NCBI GenBank assembly: GCA_003255065.1
Contig: QAOA01006142.1
Coordinates: 25,895 to 89,894, forward strand
From: Cercis canadensis
Lineage: Eukaryota; Streptophyta; Magnoliopsida; Fabales; Fabaceae
Direction of reading: 5' to 3'
Length of the DNA: 64,000 nt
Shown here: positions 22,126 through 32,729 of the stretch, one piece after another
How the letters are laid out: each line of letters opens with the position of its first letter
Numbering within the stretch: the first letter of the stretch is position 1
The notes under the pieces: model-generated
Database searches by the model: none
What the model was told of the DNA's origin: nothing
Seen by the model: only the letters and a program-made list of their open reading frames with translations
Translations under genes and position numbers: made by a program

Positions 22126-23158
22126 GATGGAGATCCAAGTGGGCCAAATAATATGGACCAAATTGAAATGGTTTACGGCCTTCCATGTTCGGGTATTGAA
22201 TCAAAAGTCAACATCCATCAACACAAGCACATCAATAAATGGACACTTTGTGGAGGAACTGACAAATCAATTTTCACCATCACATTTAAAAATTAAAAAT
22301 TGAAAACAATATAAGCCAACCTACGAACCGTATCACATTCCACATACACCTAATTTTTTATATTAAATAAAAAATTTAGATTTAATTTAAATTCAAATGT
22401 TCCCAAGTGTACAAACGTAAAAGAAAAATGTAAAAAATAAAAATAAAAAGGCATTGCAATATCATTACTCAATTTTTAGTTGAGATATAGGGAAAAAGGA
22501 GAATGAAACTCAAAACTGAGAAATCAGTTGATAAAGCATGTCACAAAACAAGAAACATTTAAATATTTACCATATATTAATGCTCCAAGCACCAAAGTTT
22601 AAAAAATTAAGAGATAAACATGCTGTCAAATTACACATTTATTACGTATGCACTTTTTAACATACCACTTTATTGTCTCTTTCACTTGTTTTAGTATATG
22701 TATATTAGTTAGTTTCATATTAACTTACACAGATATAATAATAACTTATCTTCTTTTAAAATTTTGCCCTATCCGCTTTCAATAAAATTTAAACTTGATA
22801 TCTCTATAATAAAATATTAAGTACTCAATTATTAGGATGTTCCATTAGAGACACAATTAACTAAACACACTTCAATTTTATTTTTTAATATATCTCAAAT
22901 TTTGCCAACTCAATAAATGTAATCTAGTATAAATTATAATAGTATGCAATAATCATTTCTCTCCATAATTTATCTATGGAAAACCTATGCCCATTAACTT
23001 TGTCTTAGTGCTGACCGAGCTTCGTGGCGCATGATGCACCTTGACTAAAAACAGTATACCTTCGCATGCACAACCTATTTCTAGTAGCACTATAAATACC
23101 CTTATACTGTCAGCCTTGCCAATCAAACATTTCTGCTTTCTATTTCTTTCTCCCCAAA
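22126..23158 (+). promoter_or_regulatory. upstream region of chitinase pseudogene E
   Basis: At about 22126-22230 the plus strand carries GAGATCCAAGTGGGCC, a GGACCAAA segment and CGGCCTTCCATG, which correspond in order and orientation to the D-type promoter block. The rest is AT-rich, with CACGTG-free spacer up to the TATA box at 23091-23098. Confidence 0.5.
23091..23098 (+). promoter_or_regulatory. TATA box of chitinase pseudogene E
   Basis: TATAAATA about 61-68 bases before the remnant ATG. Context (CACTATAAATACCC, then CTGTCAGCCTTGCC) matches the chitinase A leader. Confidence 0.6.
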
Positions 23159-25346
23159 ATGGTGAACCACTGTATAAGGAAGAGTTATTAATTAATCCTT
23201 GTTTTAGTAGGGTTAATAGTCGCAGCCTTTCCCAAATATGTGAGTGCTCAAAATGTTTCTGTCTGATACAGTCACACGATTTACCAAGCAAGTCTTTAAT
23301 CGCATTGCGCTTAATCAGGATGGTGATGGTTGTCCAGGGAAGGACTTCTACGTACACCCTATCTGCGTTCCTGTATGCTCTCAGATACTACAGCCAGTTT
23401 GGCAGGCTACGTTCTCTTGATGACTCAAAGCGGGAAATTGCAGCAACTTTTGCCCATTTCGCCCATGAAACTGGAAGTTAGTATAGTACTCCCATCCCTC
23501 CCCCTCCCTCCCTCTCTCTCTCTCTCACACACACATATTTGTAACACTCTTTTCTGGTCCACGGGCTATACAATGGAAGTTACGACTTAGTTGGTTTTCG
23601 TTTATAGATCTTACATCGCTAACTTCAATTCAATGAAATATGAACCTGAAACCTCTGCGACAGGAAAAATTCTTAGGTGCTCCATGAGTTTTTCTAGTTG
23701 AGCACCTGATGATCTCTCTTATGATAAAGTATTCCGTTTCAATTATTAGAGTAAACCGCTAGGGATAATACTCATTTAAGCTTGAGCAACAAATACAAAA
23801 TTAATTAGTTTCAGTTTTTTCTCTTTGCTAAAGATAGGATATTTCATTTATCATGAGAAACTTGTCCTTAGAAAAGATCAGACAATATGTCGCTAGTCAA
23901 TAACACCAATAATTTATATAACCACCAAAACAGAAGAGTCAAGTTTTGAACCTAGGTTTTTAGAGGTTCTCAAACTTTGTAACCTGGTAGATAACCAATT
24001 GTGATATTGCTCTTGGTCTTGTATTTATGTTCAGTTGAAATATGAAGTGTGTGTTAATAAATTAATTATGTTATTTTTAATCATGGGCATGCAGATTTTT
24101 GTTACATAGAAGAGATTGGTGGTCAGTACAGGGATTATATATTGTGACAAATCCAATTGGCAGTACCCATGTAACCCTAACAAGAAGTATCATGGAAGGG
24201 GACCATTCCAACGTATCTTGGAATTACAACTACGGGGCATGTGGACAGAGCAATGGGTTTGATGGATTGAACTATCCAGAAATAGTGGCCATTAACCCTG
24301 TCGTTTAGGACAGCATTATGGTACTGGATGCGAAATGTACGCCCTGTGGTCAACCAAGGTTTCGGTGTTACCATTAGAGCTATTAATGGTAACCTCGAAT
24401 GTGATGGTAAAAATCCCAGTACAATTTAGACTCGTGTTATGTTGGTATTTCATTAAAAATAAATATATTATATTATATGATTAATATCCCAATGGTTATA
24501 TATGTTACAACTTCTCTTCTCTCTATTTTTATTGTGTTTAAAAGCTTTTGTTATTAGCCTTAAAACTATTCAGTTTTTGGCAATGTAACTGCATTATAAA
24601 ATGCTTTGAAATACTTTAAATTGGCTGAATGGTTTTGGCTTTTATTTGGCTGTTTTCTTTGTGTTTTATTTCTTTGTTTTAAAAGCTTATAATATTTATT
24701 TAATTGTGGCTAACATCTAGAATTTGAAATGGTGGTTCACTACACTATATATATGTGTATGTGCTTCTACAATTAGAATGAGTATGAGATACATTTGTAA
24801 GTGCAACCTAATTGTAGTGTGTGCATATTATTTGCTTATATTGTGTGAGTAAACACTTGGGTAGAGAAGAGTGTTGGAGAGTCCTTTCCTCCTATTTGTG
24901 CAGAATATTGGAGGATAAACGGTGTGGCTACCGAGCTGTTGTATCTTGGAGGCAACGCATCTAGAACTCGCTGCACCTGGTGGATATACTAAAAATCACC
25001 TGCGAAAGGCGTGAATTGTCTTAAAGAAAACGAGATACCCATGTCTTATCCTAGTGCCACATCTCTAATTTTCTCNTACCAAGCTGTTGTATCTTGGAGG
25101 CAACGCATCTAGAACTCGCTGCACCTGGTGGATATACTAAAAATCACCTGCGAAAGGCGTGAATTGTCTTAAAGAAAACGAGATACCCATGTCTTATCCT
25201 AGTGCCACATCTCTAATTTTCTCTAACCTATTGTTTTTATTTGTATTTTATTTTCTATTTTGTAGGCTTGGGAACAGCATGTTAAGAACTATATCAATTA
25301 CTGCCGACTGCTGAAAGTTACTCCTGGTTATAATTTATATTGCTAG
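23159..25346 (+). pseudogene. class IV-derived chitinase E, multiply broken
   Basis: The only plus-strand chitinase of the window with both exons. Exon 1 (23159-23476) starts MVNHCIRKSY and then a TAA; the signal-peptide frame continues to KYVSAQN. The whole hevein domain is absent: AQN runs directly into VSV, followed by a frame slip. The catalytic part is readable as FNRIALNQDGDGCPGKDFY, then a further slip, then [20 protein letters not shown] and HETG. The intron keeps GTTAGT and GCAG. Exon 2 (from 24095) has FCYIEEI, a [13 protein letters not shown] equivalent with a frame slip, [20 protein letters not shown], a stop in VV*, and another stop near 24429. A solo LTR then splits it, and it resumes at 25280 with KNYINYCRLLKVTPGYNLYC and a stop. 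Not functional. Confidence 0.9.
24440..25279. mobile_element. solo LTR inserted in chitinase pseudogene E
   Basis: The insertion begins TGTTGGTATTTC and ends GGAACAGCA, the TG...CA form of LTR termini, and is flanked by the perfect 5-bp duplication TGTTA (24435-24439 and 25280-25284). Chitinase codons are continuous across the site once it is removed. There is no internal retrotransposon sequence, so this is a single LTR left by recombination. It contains a 147-base direct repeat on either side of an N at 25076, so its true length is probably about 690 bases. Confidence 0.85.
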
Positions 25347-26651
25347 ATCATCTAGCTAGTAATCTTATCGGGTAAAATAACGTTGTATAAATAAAATGGA
25401 ATAAAAATGGTCTCCTTTTTAATTAGGTCAAGGTGTGTGTGCCAAAAGGAAATAATCACTTGTAAACAAGTATCATCTGGTGTATGATATAAGTCTCGCT
25501 TTGAAATGTGAATAAATTGCAAGTTATAGTTAGGGATGGCAGGTTCTTTGGATTTCTTATTCAGTGTTTATTGATCTTACTATAAGCTCTAGTAGTCTAG
25601 TGTTAGGGATGGCAGCTGAGTCATAGTTGTAAGAGTTTTTGCACTACAATAAAAGTTCTTTGAGATAAAATAAAATATTATAATCAACCTGCAAGAATCT
25701 TACAAAGTTTAAAGGCACCTCAAGTTGATTATAAAAAAATAAAATTACGACAAAGAATTTTCATTTTTATGAGAATTTGAAAGTTCATAAAATTTTCTTG
25801 AGAATTTTTCATTTGTTTCCTCCTTAAAAAAATTCTGAACAAACATAAAGAAAAAAAGATTCAAGAAATATGTAACTTTCTCATGAATGCTAATTTTTTT
25901 TCCTTTTACTGTAGTAAACCCAAACAGATGTTGTAGAAGCTATGCCAAAAATCATATTTCAAATAATGGGGGCCATACATATTAAAGCATTAAAAATATA
26001 TGTCATTTAGTAAAAGGCAATACGATGACTCTAATCTATTTAATTATGTTAATCTTATAAAAAAAATATTTATGTTGTTTGCAATATTTTCTTCTTCTGT
26101 TTTTTTTTTTTGGTAATGTTTGCAATATTTTCTTTAATTGCACCTTTACCCATATAAATTGGTCACGGTTAAACAATAGTACTCAAAGCATGACTTGGCA
26201 TGCTTAATATTTTTTTACATCACCATGTTATATTAATACATGATTATGAGTGTGTAGGGGTAAGGCCCCTAATTTTATCAGATAATGAATTTGGGAAAGA
26301 GAAGAGGAATATACAATAATAAAACTAATGACATCAAAATATTCTAGTTTCTAAACTAGAAGAAGTGTGACACACAATTCATTAACTCAAATAATTAATT
26401 ACATGTTAATATGTGAGAATTTGATATTATAAGTAAGAATTAGCAGTAAGTCTTCTAGTCTATTTTGTTTATAGTCGTACCTAACTTTAGATTATTCATC
26501 TTGGTACTATTTATATGCTTTTCAGCTAAAAGCAGGGTCAACCCAAAATCCCAAGTGGAGTAAACACTGGGTGGTGGGCCTTGGTCATTTAGTCAAAAGC
26601 AAGCATTCTCTCGAATCTCTCATTCTAGACTAGGAACGAACTTGGGTTTGA
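25347..26651. repeat. intergenic DNA including duplicated segment copy 1
   Basis: From about 25855 the sequence parallels 29270 onward (shared runs such as GTAACTTTCTCATGAAT, GAGCTATGCCAAAAA-like text, TATGTTGTTTGCAATATTTTC, GAATTTGATATTATAAGTAA). The duplicated segment ends in an NB-ARC fragment in both places. From 25347 to 25855 I see nothing beyond AT-rich DNA. Confidence 0.6.
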
Positions 26652-26702
26652 GTTGACTTGGACAGACTAGGAATCCCATTTGGAATTTATCACGAGGGTT
26701 AA
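26652..26702 (+). pseudogene. small NB-ARC fragment
   Basis: Reads VDLDRLGIPFGIYHEG then a stop, matching the segment after kinase-2 in the NB-ARC frame at 28195-28809. The homologous text extends, out of frame, to about 26775 (GTCCAGAGGT, then CTCAACAAACC and TGTGTC). Confidence 0.65.
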
Positions 26703-26778
26703 TTCTAAATATTGATAGTAACAGTTAGTCCAGAGGTTTTTTTTTTTTCTACTCAACAAACCTTATTGTGTCGTTCAG

Positions 26779-26905
26779 GACATGTGAACAGAGCAATGGC
26801 TTTTGTAGATTGAACTATCCAGAAATAGTGGCCATTAACCCTGTGGTTTCGTTTAGGGTAGCATTATGGTAATGGATACTGCATGTCCGTATGCTTTGTC
26901 ATCAA
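26779..26905 (+). pseudogene. chitinase exon 2 fragment F
   Basis: Matches exon 2 of chitinase E from the CGQSNGFDG loop to past ALWFW. It reads CEQSNGFCRLNYPEIVAI, then NPVVSFRVALW and a stop. It shares the NYPEIVAINPVV text with E but keeps the codons for VVSF that are damaged in E, so it is an independent remnant of the same gene type. Its left edge abuts the tail of an NB-ARC-derived segment. Confidence 0.75.
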
Positions 26906-27960
26906 AGTGAATTTTTATAAATAGTTTTATATCTAGCACCAATAAAAATGATTTGACATCGATTGTCAATGGCCATAGGTTTGCTAACACTTAGAGTCGT
27001 ACCTTTATTTGCATTTTAGTTCAAGCAGAAAAGTGTAGAAGTTTATTTTAAAGTATTAGCTTTATGAATTTTAAGAAATATTGTGGACTGGCTTGCAATA
27101 AATTTCTATTTCTCATAAAAAAAAATTATATATATCGATACTGAAATTTTATTGGAATTCCTCGTCTCAAATCGAGTACCCCAGCCCTTGAAAAACCTGA
27201 TTATAAAATATTCATCCAAACATAAATCATATCTAAAAAAAAAAAAAAACACAATCGTATATAATATGATAAAAGGTCAGTTAAAACTCATATCATATAT
27301 GTCTTCCAATACTAAATTTGGGTGCACTATTACATATGATCAGTATCATTTTTTAACTAGGAATGCTTCTTAATAAGTAGCCAAAAAATTAAATTTAATT
27401 GCAATATTTATATGCATATCATATTATTAATGTACATCTTACCAATTGCATAGTTTGGAGAAAACTGAATCCAAATTATCTCACTTAAACTTCTTCGTTA
27501 TCAAACTCAAATCTTACTTAAATTTTTTTTTTTTTATTAAACTCGAAATATAGATAGTCTGTGTATTGTTGTATATGTAAGATTTGTAAAATTACCTTTT
27601 CTCAAATAATAACTTAGTGAACGCAGCATGAAAATTCTTAGCTGGCTAAATTATTTTAACCACCCTTCTTATTTATGAATTGATTACGGATTCCCTTAAT
27701 TTTTGTATGGTAAAATTCAATCTAAGTCTGTCAAACATATAACTGAGTTCCACAGCATTTCCTAATCAATTTAGACTATGTTCGACTAGCTTCACGCACG
27801 TGCTCACAAGTCTTCCCAGTTTCTAGCCGTCTGCACAGTCATTTTGACGCTTTCTGACAATCTGGACCCTTTTGACAAAAGAAGTCTACTTTTTAACAAT
27901 AATTTGATGTAAAGAAGGTCTTTTCCTTTTCACGCGTTTCTATAATTTGTCTTTCCTTCA
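26906..27960. other. AT-rich intergenic DNA
   Basis: No gene recognised. The last 150 bases before the next gene hold several TTGAC/GTCAA words (for example near 27842 and 27890), possible W-box cores. Confidence 0.4.
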
Positions 27961-27970
27961 GCCACAGGCG

Positions 27971-27978
27971 TATATATA
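27971..27978 (+). promoter_or_regulatory. candidate TATA box of NB-ARC-like gene
   Basis: TATATATA about 220 bases before the ATG at 28195. The intervening leader contains a plausible GT-AG intron (28067-28169, AG|GTAACA to ATACAG|TG), which would give a spliced leader of about 90 bases. Confidence 0.45.
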
Positions 27979-28194
27979 CCATTTTCTGCTATCTCTCTTT
28001 GAATGGTTGGAAGTAGCTACTGCAAATTACAGCTCTTTCAATCAATTCATTAACGCCACAGATTAGGTAACATAATCTCACTATTATCATTTTTGTTTTG
28101 TTTTTCCAATTCACAAACGGATCTACGTTTACTTTGCTAACTTCTTCATGTCCTAATTTTTGTATACAGTGAAATCAAAAGCAGAAATAGAGAC

Positions 28195-28809
28195 ATGAGA
28201 AAAGAAAATCTGGAAAGAAAAAGGGACGCTATGCTCGTCGCAATTCTTGAAAAATACCCAGTTTGCCTGAAGCTATATGATCTCTTTATCAGAGAGAAGC
28301 TGCAGCCTCGTGGTAGTGCTAACAGGAACCGAGGATTGTCCCACAATGGTAATGAGCGACCTGGATTAGGCTCGCTGAACAGAGTCATGGAGGCTCTGAC
28401 AAATCCAAATATGAACATGCTTGGGATTTATGGATCAAAAAGTAAAAGTAAGGCCGAACTAGTAGAGAAAATTCGAAGGAGGGTTAAGAGAGACAATTTG
28501 TTTGATGTGATTGTGGAGGCAAGTGTTACCAAAAAGCCAGACCTGAAGAGAATTCAAGAAGAACTTGGGAACAAGTTGAATTTGCAGTTTGAGGATAATA
28601 CTGAAAGTAGAAGAGCGAAATGTCTATATGATAGAATAAAGAAGGAGCAAAGGATTCTTGTTATTCTAGATGATCTGCGAGGTAAAATTGACTTGGATAA
28701 ATTGGGGATTTCGTTTGGAAATAATCACAAGGGCTGCAAAATATTGTTAATATCTGAAACTGCAGAGGTATTTCCATATGACACTCAACAATACTTCCCT
28801 GTGTCTTAG
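28195..28809 (+). CDS. truncated NB-ARC-like protein with degenerate P-loop
   Basis: An uninterrupted 204-residue frame homologous to the nucleotide-binding region of CNL resistance proteins. Residues 1-60 are charged and unassigned. The P-loop position (about 80-90) reads LGIYGSKSKSKAELVEKI, where functional proteins have GMGGVGKTTL; a Lys falls at the right place but the glycines and the TT pair are gone. RRRVKRDNLFDVIVEASV, KRIQEELG, RRAKCLYDRIKKEQ, an intact kinase-2 (ILVILDDL) and GCKILLIS follow. The protein then stops after EVFPYDTQQYFPVS. It lacks the rest of NB-ARC and all LRRs. With a TATA box and leader intron it may be expressed, but ATP binding is doubtful. It could be a pseudogene that happens to be open. 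The ATG is the first in frame after the leader acceptor. Confidence 0.7.
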   Translation: MRKENLERKRDAMLVAILEKYPVCLKLYDLFIREKLQPRGSANRNRGLSHNGNERPGLGSLNRVMEALTNPNMNMLGIYGSKSKSKAELVEKIRRRVKRDNLFDVIVEASVTKKPDLKRIQEELGNKLNLQFEDNTESRRAKCLYDRIKKEQRILVILDDLRGKIDLDKLGISFGNNHKGCKILLISETAEVFPYDTQQYFPVS

Positions 28810-28837
28810 GGTAAGTTTTAATCGAAAGACTATTTAT

Positions 28838-29270
28838 TAAGTGTGTTTGTATGGATGGAACAAACAAAATGGAGTGGGAAAAAAATGAGTGATGTTTGTT
28901 AGTGCTTTGGAGTTTTGTATTTTAATTAAGTGAGGCACTATCCATCCCCCCCCCCCCNCCCCTCTCTCTTCCCCCTCTCTCTCTCTCCTCTCCAATCCGA
29001 AAAGAAAAGAAAGAATGGAGATGGGAATCACTTTTTTAGATTGGATTGTCCCTCTTTCAAAAAAAAAATCTTATTCTTTAGAAATATCAAAAAAAATGAA
29101 AGGACTTTACTTTTTTCTTTTTCCTGCTGTTTTTCAACTTTGGTCTCTTTCTCATCTCAAGCAAGGAAAAATAAAAAATTTAGTCGAATTCTACCACTTT
29201 ATAGGTCAAATTCATATATTCTTCTTGACAATTCAGTTATTGTTTCTCCTTACAAAATTTCAAATAAGCA
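28838..29270. other. low-complexity and AT-rich DNA
   Basis: A C run with one N (about 28946-28962), a CT-rich tract and A/T-rich DNA. Overlapping open frames here come from the skewed composition and are not credible genes. Confidence 0.5.
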
Positions 29271-29423
29271 TAAAGAAACAAAAGGTTCAAGAAATTTGTA
29301 ACTTTCTCATGAATTATTTTTCCTTTCACTGTAATACATCCAAAATGAAGTTGTATGAGCTATGCCAAAAAGCACATTTGAAATAATGGGGACAATCATT
29401 CATATAAATAATGGGGACAATCA

Positions 29424-29472
<49 letters not shown>

Positions 29473-30109
29473 AAGCATTAAAAGTATATATGTCATTTAA
29501 TAAACGGTAATATTATGATTCTTTCTTTCTTTCTTTCTTTCTTTTCATTTCTTTTGTTTTTTTTTTTGGTATATGAAAGTATGAAGGTCTGAACATTTCA
29601 CCTCCTATAAATTATCTAAACACTTTATCAATTGTTAGTAAACTACATCTAGTAACTTGCAATATTATGACTCTAAATTATTTATGTTGTTTGCAATATT
29701 TTCCTTAATCTTACATGTACCAATTTAAATTGATGACTGGGGTCAACAAAATAGTACGATCAAAACATGACATTCAGATGTCTAGATTTTTTACATGATT
29801 CAAAGTGGTGACCGTATCATATCATTACATGATTATGAGTGTCCATCGGAAAAAGAATTTGATATTATAAGTAAGGATTAGAAATAACACTTGGCTTAAG
29901 AGTTTTTTTTTTTCTAGTACTAGTTTATTTTGTTTACAGTTGTACCTAAGTTTAGATTATTAATTTTAGCATTATTTATATCCTTTTCAGAAAAAGCAAG
30001 AGGGCCGACCCCAAAGTTCCAACTGGAGTAAGTACTGTCTCGTGATCGGTGAACATTCAGTCAAAAGCATGCATTCTATCCCATTGTAGACTATGATTTG
30101 ACTTGGGTT
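29270..30109. repeat. duplicated segment copy 2
   Basis: Diverged copy of about 25855-26650, carrying the same run of landmarks in order. It has acquired a local repeat of an AATGGGGACAATCATTCATA unit (about 29385-29428), an (AT)n tract (about 29426-29470) and a (TTCT)n tract (about 29521-29546). The duplicated text ends in the next NB-ARC fragment. Confidence 0.6.
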
Positions 30110-30211
30110 GGAATTGACTTGGATAGACTAGGAATTACTTTTGGAAATTATCACAAGGGTTGCAAAATATTCCTAATATCAGTTAGTCCAGAGGTGTTTT
30201 TGCACTTCTAA
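30110..30211 (+). pseudogene. small NB-ARC fragment
   Basis: Reads GIDLDRLGITFGNYHKG, then CKIFLISVSPEVF and a stop. It is the same post-kinase-2 segment as in the frame at 28195-28809 and ends at the same place in the domain. The preceding exon part is missing. Confidence 0.7.
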
Positions 30212-30545
30212 ATGAAAAACTCAACAAACTTTTTTGTGTCTTAGATTAAATTTTATTTTTCAAAATTGGATAACTTTAATTTCTGCAAAATTTATATAAC
30301 TTTTCTTCCCAAAATATACTTGCAAGCTGCTTCAGATAGAGAAAATTATTTGTATACCATGACTAATTTTCCTTTGTATTGTAATTGACAAGTTGTTACA
30401 CTGCATTTGTAATGATAAATACACTCATTCACGAAAAACTACATAGTAATTTAGTGGAATTATATATAGTATTAAAGTATCAATATTATGCAGTGGGACA
30501 AAAATATTGCATTGTTATGTCACACATGCCTTCCTCAGCTAGCAT

Positions 30546-31718
<1,173 letters not shown>

Positions 31719-31819
31719 GGTAGTGGTTACAGTAGAAAGAACTACTTCAGATTGCTTGATGAAAAGAGAGAAAGATGCTGTGATAAAACCCAAGATTGTT
31801 GAGATGTATATATAGAATT

Positions 31820-32480
31820 CTCGTTGAATTGTAAACTATTAGTTTAACACAATTTTCTTCAACTTACCTGAGAGAATGTTCTGAATATGATCCCTATGTC
31901 GTGACAAAATACATTTTCAAAGAAACACCTTGTGCGTGCGTGCATTTGCAAAAACCAGCCTTCAGAGAGAGAGAGAATGAATACAAAATGGTGCAGATAT
32001 GGAAAACTGATTCATTGACCTTTTCCTCGTCGTTTTACTCCTCTGCTGGAAAATGGGAAGTTGGCTTGATGCCTTCAAACTTGTTATTACACCATAGAAG
32101 ACCTATGGGAAATGGCAGCCATGCCAGATTTTATATTGATGAAAATGATATGTTAGACTAAAGGGCTTGTAGCTAAATAGTATTAAGATCACTCTCAAGA
32201 TTTATAAATTTTATGTTCAAACCCAAAGTCATAACTAAAAATATCAAAACAAAAAAAATGGGAAGTTGCCTTCAAACTTGTTATTACACCATAGTGAATG
32301 ATAAGGTACACTGATGCAATCTGTAATGTTTTTTTTATAAGAATTTGATTTTTTTTTCAAAATTGGATAATTATTCTGCAAAACTGTGTAAGTATGTAAC
32401 TTCTTTTTATGTGAAAAAATTGTGTAACTTTTTGTAAACATAGTTACGTGAATTTTGAAAAACTTACTTAATAAACAAAT
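31820..32480. other. intergenic DNA with a local repeat
   Basis: A GGGAAGTTG...CCTTCAAACTTGTTATTACACCATAG segment occurs twice (about 32047-32098 and 32259-32298). No gene is recognised. Confidence 0.5.
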
Positions 32481-32510
32481 TTTATTTATAAAAAATTTGA
32501 GGAGGAGAGT

Positions 32511-32729
32511 ATGGTTGGAAGGGCCAAACGTTTATGTGATAGGATAAAGAAGGGGCAGAGGATCCTTGTTATTCTAGATGATCTTCAAGCTGGGATTAAC
32601 CTCGATACATTAGGGAGTCCATTTGGAAATGATCATAAAGGTTGTAAAGTATTGTTCATATCTGAAAGTCAAAAGGTACCGATAGTCCATAGATATGCAA
32701 AATTACTTTTTTGTGTCATAGTAGGATAA
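32511..32729 (+). pseudogene. NB-ARC fragment
   Basis: A 72-codon open frame beginning RAKRLCDRIKKGQ, with intact kinase-2 (ILVILDDL), GINLDTLGSPFGNDHKG and CKVLFISESQKV, then unrelated codons to a stop. It matches residues about 140-195 of the frame at 28195 and ends at the same point. There is no P-loop. The ATG is probably incidental. Confidence 0.72.

Noticed and set aside
22974-23357. 127-codon minus-strand frame
   Set aside because: Antisense shadow of chitinase pseudogene E exon 1.
28930-29386. Two overlapping 123-codon plus-strand frames
   Set aside because: Overlap each other, start in C/CT-rich low-complexity DNA next to an N, and show no domain.
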